Source: Cannabis sativa
Lineage: Eukaryota > Streptophyta > Magnoliopsida > Rosales > Cannabaceae
DNA length: 64,000 bases
NCBI RefSeq assembly: GCF_029168945.1
Contig: NC_083602.1
Span: 124,001 to 188,000, forward strand
Direction: 5' to 3'
The notes below the pieces were generated by a model. It did not search any database. It was not told the DNA's origin and worked only from the letters and a program-made list of their open reading frames with translations. Numbering within the stretch: position 1 is the stretch's first letter; every line of letters starts with the position of its first letter. Below are positions 31,730-44,700 of the stretch, one piece after another. A program made the translations under genes and the position numbers.

Positions 31730-34700
31730 ATGGCAGAAACTCTTCTATCTAAGGCTTATCCTCTCTTTAACAATAGACCCTTTTATGTTAAATCTACTCT
31801 CAATCCAAGAGGATTGATATTCCATCACCATCATCATCGTCAAGGCCTTCAGACTAGTGATTGGTATAGCAATAATAGTAATAGGTTGAGTTGTAAATGT
31901 GATAGAAAAATAAGAGAGAATAAAGTTAGTTTGATGATTGAGGATGAAGCTTGGAATTTACTAAAGGAATCCATTGTATATTACTGTAACAATCCCATTG
32001 GTACAATTGCTGCTGCTAATGATCCCAACACCACAACAACTCTTCTCAACTATGATCACATCTTCATTCGTGATTTCATACCTTCTGCAATAGCTTTTCT
32101 TTTGAAAGGAGACTATGATATTGTCAAGAACTTCATACTTCACACCCTTCAATTACAGGTACAACTCAACTCATACCAACAACATTAATAATTGCCATTT
32201 CTTTGTTTGAGTTTTGATTATTGTTTGTTTGTGTTTTATTAGAGCTGGGAGAAAACTATGGATTGTCACAGTCCTGGTCAAGGCCTCATGCCTGCAAGTT
32301 TCAAAGTCAGGACTGTTCCACTAGAATTGGAAGGTGATGATTATGCAACTGAAGATGTGTTAGATCCCGACTTTGGGGAAGCTGCAATCGGTCGTGTCGC
32401 CCCAGTTGATTCCGGTAAGTAAGTAGTTCAACTTCGTCACAAATAATGGCAGAAAATATATGATGGGAATGGGAGACATTGTTGCCCTCAACACTCTTAG
32501 TTAACGGTCTTTCTTTATAATCTCGGGCGGGAATCAAGTTTCCTTTCATGTACATCATACAAACCTCCAATTTCAAATCATACTTAAAATGTCGAACATT
32601 TTCTGTAAGGTTGTGTCAATTTCAACCATCAACATCATACTTCTTTCGCTTTTAAAAATTCTAATTCAACACCCCCAAACACTATAATAGAGTACAAGCA
32701 CAAACACAGTTGAGAATGATCTTTCGGTTACAATTTAGGATTGTGGTGGATTATACTACTAAGAGCATATGGAAAAAGCTCTGGGGACCTGTCAGTGCAA
32801 GAGAGAGTTGATGTCCAAACAGGAATAAAAATGATTTTGAAGCTGTGTCTTGCTGATGGTTTCGATATGTTCCCGACATTGTTGGTCACGGACGGCTCTT
32901 GCATGATAGATCGTCGTATGGGAATTCACGGCCACCCTTTGGAGATTCAGGTAACTAACTTAACTGCTTTATGCAGTGTATGGTAAGATGTATGAGGTTT
33001 CATCTTAAAATTAATTGGCATGTCTGCGCTGTACAGGCATTGTTTTACTCGGCTTTGTTGGGTGCTCGGGAAATGCTTACACAAGAGGATGCATCATCAG
33101 CTGACCTCTTAGAGGCTCTTAACAACCGTCTAGTTGCTCTATCGTTCCATATCAGAGAATACTATTGGATTGATTTGAGGAAACTGAATGAAATCTACAG
33201 ATACAATACAGAGGAGTATTCCTATGAGGCTGTCAACAAGTTCAACATCTATCCTGATCAGATTCCCTCCTGGTTGGTGGAGTTTATGCCGAGTAAAGGA
33301 GGCTATTTCATCGGAAACCTGCAGCCGGCTCACATGGACTTTCGTTTCTTTTCTCTTGGAAACTTATGGTCTATTGTGAGTAGTATTGCAACACTTGATC
33401 AATCAAATGCCATATTGGATCTCATTGAATCAAAATGGTGTGAACTAGTTGCAGACATGCCTCTCAAGATATGTTATCCTGCTCTTGAAGGACAGGAATG
33501 GCGAATCATAACAGGAAGCGATCCCAAGAACACGTACGTGCGCATTGTCTCTCTTCGCTACAACCGATCCGCCCTTGTCAATTCTTCATGCTCTAACTTG
33601 GTTTTTTGTTGCAGCCCTTGGTCTTACCACAATGGAGGTTCTTGGCCAACATTACTTTGGCAGGTAAAAACTAACTTGAGATGATGATGATGATTGAAGT
33701 ACCTCATATATCTTTTGTTAGAGTTCTCTAAGATTTTCAAGTAGTTAAGCTAACTGAAAAATTTAAAAGTGGTTTTTTGTTTTTAAAATTGTCTTTTTTA
33801 GAATTGAGAACAGTAGTTTTTAAAATACAAGACGTGTTTGGCTAATTTTTTCAAAAACTCTAGTAAAAAATCTTCAATATTCCACACTTTAACACGAACT
33901 CACCCTCACCACAACCACAACACGAATTTTGGACTTCGACCTCAGACCCTGGCCCCAGACCAAGCCCCAGACCAAGGCACGGTCTGGGTTCGAGGCTGAG
34001 TCCAAGGCAGGAGTTCGAGTTCAAGGCCAAGGCAGGGGTTCGACTCGGACTTCGGGTCTGGGGTCTGAGGCTGAGGTCGGGGTCCGCATTCCAAACCCGG
34101 ATATGTGAGAGAAAATATATAAAAAAAAATATACATTAAACAAAAGGATAAAAATTATTTTTGAAATAAAAAACTATTTTTTGATTTTTTATTTTTTCTA
34201 ACTCAGATTTTTTGAAAAATGCTTTTAAAAAAATTTGGTCGAATACCCTATTGGTTTTTAAAATGTAATTTTCTTTTTTTAAAAAGTGAAAACAATTTTT
34301 AAATTGTGAAGTTAAACACCTTTTAAGATTCAGGCTCTTAACCTTCATCTAGTTCTTCAAACAAATAAAGACTTTTCACTTATAAAGCAAAAGAGAAATT
34401 TGAATAAGGTTTCTAACCATCTTGATATTGGTTTGATTGTAGATTTTCTAATCATAAACTTAATAAATTCTCATCACCAAGTTCTCTATTTGTTATCTTC
34501 TCATGAAACTAATAGATACTATTATTTTGGATTGACTCAGCTTACTGTGGCATCTATAAAGATGAATAGACTTGAAATTGCCAGAAAAGCCATTAAGGTC
34601 GCTGAAAAACGTATTGCTAGTGACAAGTGGCCTGAATATTATGACACCAAGCAAGCGCGATTTGTTGGAAAGCAGGCACGCCTATTTCAAACTTGGTCGA

Positions 34701-34861
34701 TCGCTGGATATCTTGTGGCAAAGCTCCTTCTTGCCGATCCAAGTGCAGCAAACATACTTGTGAATGAAGAAGATTTGGAGCTCGTGAATGCGTTCTCTTA
34801 CATGATCAGCGCTAATCCGAGGAAAAGGCGTGCATTGAACAAACATAGCTTTGTTGTATGA
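31730..34861 (+). CDS. Alkaline/neutral invertase (GH100)
   Basis: Six exons read in phase: 31730-32158, 32243-32414, 32739-32950, 33037-33533, 33615-33663, 34541-34861, giving 559 aa. It hydrolyses sucrose to glucose and fructose. The family is clear from [78 protein letters not shown] and [20 protein letters not shown]. The first 75 residues are Ser/Asn/Arg-rich with few acids, suggesting an organellar transit peptide, and are shorter than in many plastid isoforms. The ATG at 31730 is the first Met codon in the frame. The family signature stretches are all present and no frame break is seen. Intron 5 is long and contains a GC-rich repeat. Confidence 0.9.
33925..34105. repeat. GC-rich degenerate repeat in invertase intron 5
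   Basis: Degenerate units around CCAGACC/GGTCTGGG and TTCGAG...AAGGC make a locally GC-rich block in AT-rich intron DNA. The ORFs here are not protein-like. Confidence 0.55.
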
Positions 34862-35403
34862 AAGTGCATGTGTGTTTAATGAGGTTTTATAGTGAAGAGA
34901 GATGCCTCAACAATTTTGAGTAAAGTTGCATCCAAGACATAAGAGTTGAAATTATAGAAAATTCAAGATTGAGTTCATCATGATAGCCCAAAATTTCATT
35001 GGAACATATCAAAACAAGGGTTGTTGGTGTTGGTGCTAAAACAAAACTTTCTGCTAAAAAATTCCAATTTTTGTTAGTATTACATTTGAATAATGTCAAG
35101 TGAGGTGAAGTGTTGTTTTAACGTAAATAATAAAATGGATATGATGAAAAACAATGAATAAATCATCCAATATTTGTATTGTAGGCAGAGACTTTGATTA
35201 GGTCATTTTAATTTTCTAATTAAGATAAAATACAACACAACAATCCCCTGAATATTGATGATGCAAATAGATAATAATAATAAAATGAGTTAAAAGTAAT
35301 ATATATGATTAGCAAGAATAGGAATAGGAATAATTTGATCACAAAGCCAAAACTAAGGAGTGACCAAAATTGACATTATGTTTTGTTTTGTTTCTTTTCT
35401 TGC
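34862..35403. other. Convergent 3' region between invertase and LMW phosphatase genes
   Basis: It holds the 3'-UTRs of the two facing genes and AT-rich DNA. No further gene or repeat is seen. Confidence 0.5.
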
Positions 35404-37313
35404 TTAGATGTTTTTGTTCTCTGCCAATATGCTATCAAGCAATGATTCACAAGCATCTTCAAGTATATCCAAAACCTGTCACAAATAAAATAAATAAATT
35501 TAATCCTCCATACCTTAGCTTAGCTTTTTCTATCAATTCAATTACAACAAGTGTAAAAACAATGAGAAGAAGAAGAAAAAAGGTCAAGAGAATTTGAGGG
35601 TCTAAAAAATGCTAAGGGACAGTGTCAAACACTACATGTGAAGTGGCATACCATTAATATCAGGTTCCATACATTTTAATTTAATAAGTAATATAATAAG
35701 AAACTGCCAATCACTTACAATCCAAAGTTTTCGTATCCTATTTGTGAGGCTTAATATTTGAAATACAACATAGAACATATACCCTCTGTTTTCTTCTTTT
35801 TCTTCGTGCCAAATAATCAGAAGAAATGACTTTTTTACCATAAAACGAAATCTTCTCCTCTTCACTCCCTTACATCGGTATCGGTATGGTATTGGAAGTG
35901 CCCAATACCAATGCTTAATACCAAAACTCATCTAACTAACTACTCATCAATATTATATATACATACATAATAGAATTAGACACAATAATCTTGTTTTGTT
36001 CGATTTCAATAGTAATACAAAATAAATTACCTTGTCAAAGCCTTCTTGTCCACCATAATAAGGATCTGGAACTTCTGTTTCATCATGTCTCTTACAATAA
36101 GAACACATTAACTTAACCTGCATCCACCAACCAATTTTGCTAAACTAACAATACCAAACTCCAAATTTTGCTAGAATAACCTCATTCAATTCAATTTAAG
36201 AAATTTGAATAAATAGAGGTGGCAATCTGGGTCAGACACGATAACTAGACTCGAAACTTGCACAAAACAAATAAGTTTGAGTTATTTTTGAGTTGACAAG
36301 CGTAACTCAAAAAATGACACGATAATAAGCTATGCGAGAGTCTACACTCTTAAATTTAGTATATTTATTACAATACAAATTACATTTTTTTTTTTTAGTT
36401 GAATAAGACAAACATATTCATAAAAAATATGTTATAACAAGAATGTAAACATATTAAGCTTATTATAAAATATGTTAATGAGTTGAGAAATTAATCAAAA
36501 TTATGCATAATTTAAACGGGGTTTGAATTTGACATTTACTTATAATACTAAAAACGACACAAACACGAATTTCCACTCCTAAATTCAATTCAATTAACAT
36601 AAAAAAAAAAGAGCAAAGTTTGAGTTAAGAAAAAGAAGAAGACCTTGTTATGAGCATCCTCAGGCAAAGGGTCTTTAAACTTCCACCTATTAAAAGCTTC
36701 AATTATATCATCTACACAAAACCACAAAGTTCATTCCTTTTTAGTCCAAAACGACAATAAATAACCAGAAACGACAATCATATAAAATCAAAAGGCAACC
36801 TTTATTCTGGTTATCCATGGCGAGAATCAAATCAAAGTCGACAAAATCAGAGGGTCGGATTGGTCTTGACAATGAAGTTATGCGAATCCCTCGGCTCTTA
36901 GCGGTTCCCCTCATTCTGGGGTCTGCTTGGCTTCCCTCGTGGTAATTAATGGTGCCGGCTGAGTCAATCTTGAACTTGGATTCCAAACCCCTTTTCTTGA
37001 CCAAATCGGTGAAGACTCCTTCGGCAGCTGGGCTACGGCAAATGTTGCCCAGACACACAAAGAGAACAGAGAAGGGTTTGGTGTCTGTGTCTGTTTCTGT
37101 AGAAGCCGCCATGGACATGGAAGCACCTGCTGATGATGATGATGATGAGAATTGGGATTTGGAATGGAGAGATGGGAAATGGGTATGAGTAGGAAGAGGA
37201 AGAAGAAGGAGGAATGGAGATGGAGAGAGAGAGGGGTAGAATGGTAATTGTGGAGTTGTTGTTATTGTTGTTGTTGTTGGGTTCAGTCTGTATTGGAAAT
37301 GTAATGCCTTCAT
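35404..37313 (-). CDS. Low-molecular-weight protein tyrosine phosphatase, organelle-targeted form
   Basis: Four exons read in phase: 37313-36800, 36711-36644, 36117-36031, 35475-35404, giving 246 aa. The active-site loop CLGNICRSP (C-X5-R-S) lies near residues 96-104, followed by RGIRITSLSRPIRPSDF, LILAMDNQNK and, near the end, the conserved DPYYGG with its acid Asp. The first 90 residues are rich in Ser, Thr, Pro and hydrophobics with almost no acids, consistent with a chloroplast transit peptide. It is expected to dephosphorylate phosphotyrosine, but the plant substrate is unknown. The start codon is the ATG at 37313; an upstream in-frame TTG was not used. Intron 2 carries a dispersed repeat. 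Confidence 0.88.
36215..36582. repeat. Dispersed hAT-like repeat in phosphatase intron 2
   Basis: It starts TAGAGGTGGCAATCTGGGT and ends CGAATTTCCACTCCTA. The ends are imperfect inverted repeats, and the interior has GACACGATAA words. A related repeat is at 37695-37937. The target duplication is not clear. Confidence 0.5.
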
Positions 37314-38459
37314 TTTTGAAGAATTGAAGAGACCCAAAATTTGGATGATTTAAATTTAATAAATAAATGGATTTGGATTGGCAAAGCAACAAAATATGTC
37401 CACAAAAATGGGCCACTAACATAAATACTTATTTTTAGTGGAAGATTTTTCTTTGGCCAATTATTATTAATAAGCGTAATCTGTCACGTATTCATTTAAA
37501 ACGATTGACAACTGATAATTTATGCATCATCAAATTAAAGATGTTATTAAAGTGCAAACATAAATACCTAAGTTTTGGAGGACACATCCCAACAAATCTT
37601 TTCACTTTTTAATTTCATTTTGCCTCCCACATTATATCCTAAATTCTAGTAATAATAATTATTACATTATTTTAGAAGCAAGAATACTAGTAAGTGTGGT
37701 AATCTGGTTCCAACATGATAATTCGATTCGAAACTCGCACGAAATAAACAAGTTTGAGTTTGTAATAAATAAATTTAAATTAATTTCAAGTTGACACGGC
37801 TAAGATCAGATTAGGTATAAACAGTTCAAATTTTAATTTTTGACACGATTAATAAATGAGTCAAGTTTAGATTTCACATTTGTTTTTAAACTAAAATCTT
37901 GACACGACACATGAATACGAATTGCTACTCCTAAATTTTAGTTCATTGTAAATGCCTAAAAGCCAACTGTTTAACTTAAACTATGCCAATAAGAGATACT
38001 AAAAAGTTTAGGGAATTTGTGAATATGATGTTATGTTACAACAACAATGCACAAAAAAAACATATATCAATCAACAAAGTTGTTATAGAACAAAAGCAGA
38101 ATTTGGTTTTACCATTGTTGATTGTGTTGCACACTCTTAACAAAATCAGACTACAATACATAATGACTGACTTTGTATCAAAAGTATGTTTCTTGTTTCT
38201 TGCTTAAGAAACATAAAAGTACAATGAAAACTGACTTTGTATAGAATCATAAATCATATAAGAATATTAAGATTGCACTGACAATAATGAATAAAGGTAA
38301 GACCCCAATTAGTGAAAGAAATTTAATTTGGCTTGGGTCACCTTCTCATGCTACAAAATTTATTATTACACAATCTTCCCAAAGGACAATCCAATAGAAT
38401 AATTATAAACCAAACTCAAGAACAAGGCATCATTTCCAATACTAGAGCACCAGCACATC
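37314..38459. other. Spacer between phosphatase and MTHFR genes, with a dispersed repeat
   Basis: From about 37695 (AGTGTGGTAATCTGGTTCC) to 37937 (CGAATTGCTACTCCTA) lies a repeat related to 36215-36582: both contain CGAAACTTGCAC/CGAAACTCGCAC and AAGTTTGAGTT. The rest is AT-rich and contains the MTHFR 3'-UTR. Confidence 0.5.
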
Positions 38460-41202
38460 TCAGAGCTCGTTAAAAACAGCGAAAAGATCACCATGGATGT
38501 AATCATTATCAACCAAGCTGACCAAGAAATAGCTATTCTCCACCTGAAAGATCAAAACACAAACACAATCGAGTTCATGTCATGCTTGAACAGAACAGAA
38601 CATAACTTAACAGTGTAGCGGGAAAGAAAGAACCAACCAACCTCTTCGAGAATTTTTCTAGAAGGGTCGGCCTCATCAGAGTACAAGCGAGCCCATCCTC
38701 TAGACCAGATCTCAAAGGCCTCATCCTTCCATACCACAAAGCTGGTAGGATCCACAACAGTTGGCTGAATAATTTCCTTTCCAGGGAACACTCCCCATGT
38801 TACAGCATTCACACAAGTTCCATCAACATTTGACAACCAGTGTCCTTGTTTGTTCACAGCCATGTAGGTTAGTGATGGGAAACCCCTGCTGCATTTCTCG
38901 ACAAGGGCGTTCAACAAATCCTTACTGCAAAAAAACTCAAGATATGCCTTCTGATACACATATCCTCCTGGCCCACCCCATCCTATTTGAACAAACAAAC
39001 TCATGTTATGTTAGCCATGGGAGTAAGTACTGATATCCAGATAACATTATTAACTGCTTGCTTACCAACTATTGGGGAATCAGATTTTTCAGCGTTTATT
39101 GCCGGTTGGCTATTCACAGTCAGAAAACCCTTTCCATTAATTTTCACCAGCTGTTCATTTATGATCTTTGTCTCAGGCTGAAGTCCATCTAATTCTGACC
39201 AAGGACTGCTTTTCAACTTTCCAAGACATAATTTCTTGAATTGCTGATAAGTAAACAATACAGTACAAGACATAATATGTTACCATTTGTTAAAATTAAC
39301 TTGCAATAAAAATAAGAATAGCTGCAATTCATTCTGCTAAGGGAAACAACAAACACACCTCATGAATATCTTCTACACTCTTCAAAGGGATGTTCCATTC
39401 TTCTGCAAGTTTTTTGTCACGGGAACGTGGTCGCATAAACTGTTGTGGAAAAGAATATGTAACACAGAAATTAACTAATTAAAAAGACAGAAATAAAAAC
39501 TAAAGAAACCATCTAGACAAGCCCCATATGTGACATGACCATCAGGCTTCGTGGGATTAAATGCACAATCAGAGTTGCATACTAGACCTCCCTTACGTAA
39601 AATAGCTAATTTTGTAGCAATTGATACTACATATAACTTGAAAAAAAAACTATAGGTGCAGCAAGTTTGGACAGTCAGCATGGCTATTAATGAACAGAAC
39701 AGATATTTATGGTACTAGGAATTTTCAGTGACATACCTGATAATCAGTTAGGGCCCCATATGAAGGATTGCGAGAATCCCCCCATCGTCCTTGTGGGTAC
39801 TGCTCCCAGCCAGAAGTCCTTGATATGTAGCTCTTCGGGCGGTTTGCCCTATAATTATCGGAGAGAAAGATAACAGTCTCAATATTTGACAACTAAGCAC
39901 TTAGCCAAAAGGGGAAGTTTGACAAATTGCCTACCAGAATATCGGGCGGACATCTTCTTTGACACGGAAAACATTAGCAGGGCGTCTCCAAGGAAGGGGC
40001 CTGGATATTTTGCGTTCCTCAATCAAGCCAAGATTCTGCCAAGATATGATACTAGGATATTATTAATAATCTAAACATTGGCATTTCAAAATCATTCCAA
40101 TGTGCAAAACCATAAGGATTGAGAAATAACCATTAGTATAGCCAATGCTGATTTCTCCATGTTAAGAGTGTAAAGATGCAATGTTTTTATGCCACTGGCT
40201 AAAATCTTCTTGCACATTTCGGTTCCAAGGTGAATTCCATACGCTCTCACAGCTTCATCATTGTCCTTAATAGGCTCCAGGGCAGCAGTGACCTCAGATG
40301 GTATCTATAATGAATGAACATATAAATCCAAAACATCATAAGCATTGGCTTGTTAGCACTTATGATTTCAGTTCAATTAGCAATAGGAGCATACCCTTGT
40401 TTTGCAAAAGCCAGTCATGCGTATAAAGCCTTTGTAGTTGTTGATGGGCATAATTCCAGGAACAATGGGACAAGTAATTCCCATTTGGCGACAGTCATTG
40501 ACGAATTTCAGGAAAATGTCGGTGTCATAGAATAGCTGAGTGACTATCAAATCAGCTCCTGCATCAATCTTTCTTTTCAAATAAGCAAGATCGTTCTGGT
40601 ATGCTTCCAGTGAAGCCACGCCATCAGGGCCAATTGCATCCGGATGAGCCTCTGGATAACCAGCAACAGCAACACCAAAGTAGTCACCATACTTGGCCCG
40701 AATATGCTCAACCTGGAGAGATGAGATAATGATTGATTGAATTACATAGATAGAGATCAATGGGGATAGATATCATGAATCATAGATGGGGGACATGACA
40801 TACGAGATCAAGAGCACAAGCAAAGCCGCCTTGGATTTGGACAAACTTGTCCTGGCCGTGAGGAGGGTCACCACGGAGAGCAAGGACATTCTGAAGACCA
40901 TTGGACTTGATGGTGGAGAGGGCATGGTCAATCTTGTCTACAGGCATGTTGGTGCAAGTGAGATGCATCATGCTCTCAACGCAGACAGTGTTCTGCATTC
41001 GGTTGGCAATGTCAAGGGTAAGATCGGCGGTGGAGCCTCCAGCACCCCAAGTAATGTCACAGAAGGAAGGGCCGTGGGCAACCATTCTCTCCATCCTCTC
41101 GAACAGGTTGTCCACTCCTTCCTCAGTCTTGGGTGGGAAGAACTCGAAGGAGAACAACACCTTGTCATTGCTACGCTCCTGGATCTTGTCTATCACCTTC
41201 AT
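38460..41202 (-). CDS. MTHFR: Methylenetetrahydrofolate reductase
   Basis: Nine coding exons read in phase: 41202-40804, 40712-40395, 40304-40131, 40035-39935, 39848-39737, 39439-39359, 39243-39066, 38982-38642, 38543-38460, giving 595 aa, the usual plant length. It reduces 5,10-methylene-THF to 5-methyl-THF using a flavin, feeding methionine synthesis in the cytosol. The N-terminal TIM-barrel half shows [46 protein letters not shown] and LIVTQLFYD. The C-terminal half ([33 protein letters not shown]) is the family's regulatory-type domain, closing [19 protein letters not shown] noncoding first exon is inferred at 46811 to about 46925, and the intron between contains a complete Copia element. 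Confidence 0.95.
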
Positions 41203-41490
41203 CTTTCCCCCTCAATTAAAACCAATCAGCTATAGCAAGTACAGTCAAATAATACCAAAATAAGTATCAATCAAGAAAAAAAGAAAAAGAATTCTCATTT
41301 GATACCAGATGAAGGTACCAACCAAAAATGACCAGAATCCACCAAAAAGGGTAACATAAAAATCCATCAAAACATTAGAAGAAAGATTTCATAGACGGTT
41401 GGTATGTAGTATGTACTATGCAGTGAGATGGGTTTGTTGACCAAACTGACAACAAAGAAAGCACGGTTGTAACAAACAACAATAACATGG

Positions 41491-41720
41491 TGTTAGTATA
41501 GTTGAGTCAGCTTGTTGAGTTAGTTATCTGTTATAACTAACTTTGTAACTGTTTTCTAAAGTCTGTTACGTTTTAGTTTTCTCTCTTCCTCTTGTATATA
41601 AACACATTAAGAATTGTCAAGAAAAACAAGTTCTGGTTTTAACCTTTCATACACTCTGTTTCTTTTTTCTCTGGTTCCTTGTTACTCTGTTTCTCAAGTT
41701 TCATATTCTGAAACTCTACA
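41491..41720 (+). repeat. Copia 5' LTR
   Basis: 230 bp, TG...CA, containing a TATATAAAC promoter box near 41597. Identical to the 3' LTR. Confidence 0.95.
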
Positions 41721-41751
41721 TGGTATCAGACGCCCTTGACTAGCGTCATCA

Positions 41752-44700
41752 ATGGAGTCTACCTCCTCCGATCCTGCTCCGGCCACCAGAACTTCTGCCT
41801 CTGCAATGCCAAACCAGTTGCACTCCAACTGGAATCCCTTCTCTCACTCTCTAACCTCTGTTTTGACTGTTAAACTCGATCGTACTAATTTTCTTTCTTG
41901 GAAATCTCAGGTGATCCCTACTGTGATCGGACATGATCTGGATGAGATTTTACTTGCTGGTACTCCTCCTCTGCAAAATCTTTTAACCGGAGAACCAAAC
42001 CCTGAGTACAATCAGTGGAAAAGAAAAGATCAATTGCTCCTGTCATGGCTCCGATCGTCCATGTCCGAAGGTGTTCTTGCCTCGGTGGCGTGTTTCTCCT
42101 CCTCCCACGCAGTCTGGCGTGCACTTGAACAGAAATTTTCAAGTCAATCTAAAGCAAGACTGCTTCAGCTCAAGAATCAGTTCTCAACGATTCGCAAAGG
42201 AGGTCAAACTATATCGGACTATGTTGATAAAGTCCAAGCCATTGCCGACTCTCTTGCAGTGGCCGGCTCTCCGATTCTTGATCAAGATCTCATCCTGCAG
42301 CTACTCAATGGTCTCGGACCAGAGTACGATCCTGTCGTCTCAGGGATCACTGCTCGTAGTGACTCACTGACCTTTGAAGAAGTTCAGGCACTATTACTCT
42401 CCCATGAGAGTCGCCTGGAACATCACAGCTCTCTCACAGATCACTCCATGAAGCTTCAAGCCAACATAGCATTCACTGGTTCAAGAACCAATGCTTACCG
42501 CCCACCTCAATTCTCCAAAACTGGTGCCCGATCTAACTTCAGGAGCCATAATCCCCCAAATCGACCTTTATGCCAGTTGTGTCTCCGTTATGGCCATACA
42601 GCACCAGTTTGTCATTATCGTTTTGACAAAAACTGGGTTACTCCTAAACCTGGTTCATCCACAAACCCTCCAAATCAACCTCCTCCCAAAGCCTTCCTTA
42701 CAGAGCATGAATTTGACTACGATCCTCAAGCCTTTGCTGCATCTTTTGTGCCTGACTTTGGGGATGACTCAGGCTGGTTTGTGGACACGGGGGCTACCAA
42801 TCATGTAACAAATGACATTGGCCATCTTGATTCAGCAACTGTCTACCCAGGATCAGAAGGGCTTGCTGTTGGTGACGGTAAGAAACTCCTCATCTCCAAT
42901 ATTGGTCTTGCCTCCTTACCTGCATCTAATAGCCAATCTTTAACATTACAATCTGTTCTTCATGTACCTGCAATCACTAAGAACTTAGTTAGTGTATCTC
43001 AACTAACTAATGATAATTTTGTGTTTCTTGAATTCCACAAATCATGTTGCTTTGTCAAGGACAAGCAAACAGGGAAGGTGTTGCTCAAGGGGACTCTTAA
43101 AGATGGACTTTATGTGCTAGAAGAATGCTCACAAAATTCGACTAAGGAAAGGCAACAATGTGGTGTGTCTAGTGGTCATTATCCTACTGCTATGAGTTGT
43201 ACAAGTTCTTTACAGTTTCCCAATGTAAACAACAACATTATGTGTAATTCAACTCAGATCAATAAAGCTAATGATTTTCCATCTCATTCCTATCCTCCCA
43301 CTGTGTTACAGACTAATACCACTACTGACATAAATGTTTGGCATCACAAACTTGGCCATCCATCTCCCACTATTCTCCAAAAGATACTTACAAATATTAA
43401 CCACAAAGCCAATACACAATCCCTTTCCTTTTGCCATGCATGTCAACTTGGCAAGAGCCATAAACAACCATTCTCTAGCACATATTCCAAAGCCACTCAA
43501 CCCCTTGAGCTCATTCATACAGACCTATGGGGACCATCCCACATCAAATCCAAAGATGGTTATCTCTACTATATTCATTTCATTGATGATTATAGTCGAT
43601 ATACCTGGATTTATCCACTTGTGCAAAAGTCTCAGTCCTTAGACATCTTTGTCAAATTCCAAGCAATGGTAGAGAAACAGTTCAATTTACCTATCAAGAA
43701 AGTTCAGGCTGACTGGGGAGGAGAATACAGACCTTTCTCGCGGTTCTTGAGTGACCAAGGAATCCACTTTCAACATCCATGTCCCAAAACCAGTGAGCAA
43801 AATGGGCGTGCAGAGCGTAAACACAGGCATATTACAGAAATGGGGTTAACTATTCTTGCTCAATCTGGTTTAGAATTCAGCTACTGGTGGCATGCATTCC
43901 ACACTGCTGTATTTCTCATAAACAGGTTGCCAACACCTGTCCTTAACTACAGCAATCCAATGGAGACTTTACTGGGACAAAAACCTGACTATACCTTCAT
44001 CAAACCTTTTGGATGTGCCTGTTATCCACATCTCAGGCCATACAACAGGTATAAAATGGAGTTTCGAACTCAACAATGTGTTTTCCTTGGATATTCTTCT
44101 TCACACAAAGGATATCTTTGTGAAAATCCTGAAGGAAGGCTATTCATTGCACGACATGTGGTTTTCAATGAAAAATTGTTTCCTGCATCTATAAAGCACC
44201 AACCAGTACAGGTAACTTCAGACCATGCTTTTCCTTTTGCTCAGTTCTCAGTTTCTAATAATAAACCCTGTACTAGTACCCCCTATAACACTCCTCACCA
44301 TGCTTCTAATATTGACCCTGCGTGTCATGTACCTGCTGCTTTCCCAACCACTCAACCAACCACTGCAACAGTTGTACCTCCTACCTCGAATACAGCTACT
44401 GATCTTGCACTTGTCCCTGTCAATACCAGAAATAACAATACCCCTCTACCAAACACTGAACCATCTTTTATACAACAAAACATCTCTCCTCAACCACCAG
44501 ATATTACCATTCCTCCTACAGAAGCACAAAGTGTAAACCCACCTGTAGCCCTGCCTGCCCCTACCCGAACCCATCCTATGCGCACAAGACTACAAAATGG
44601 CATCTCCAAACCCAAATCCTACATAGCTACTAAACATCCTTTACCTGAGTCTTTATTACCCTCTGAACCAAAGTCCTTGAAAGCAGCCTTAGCCGATTCT

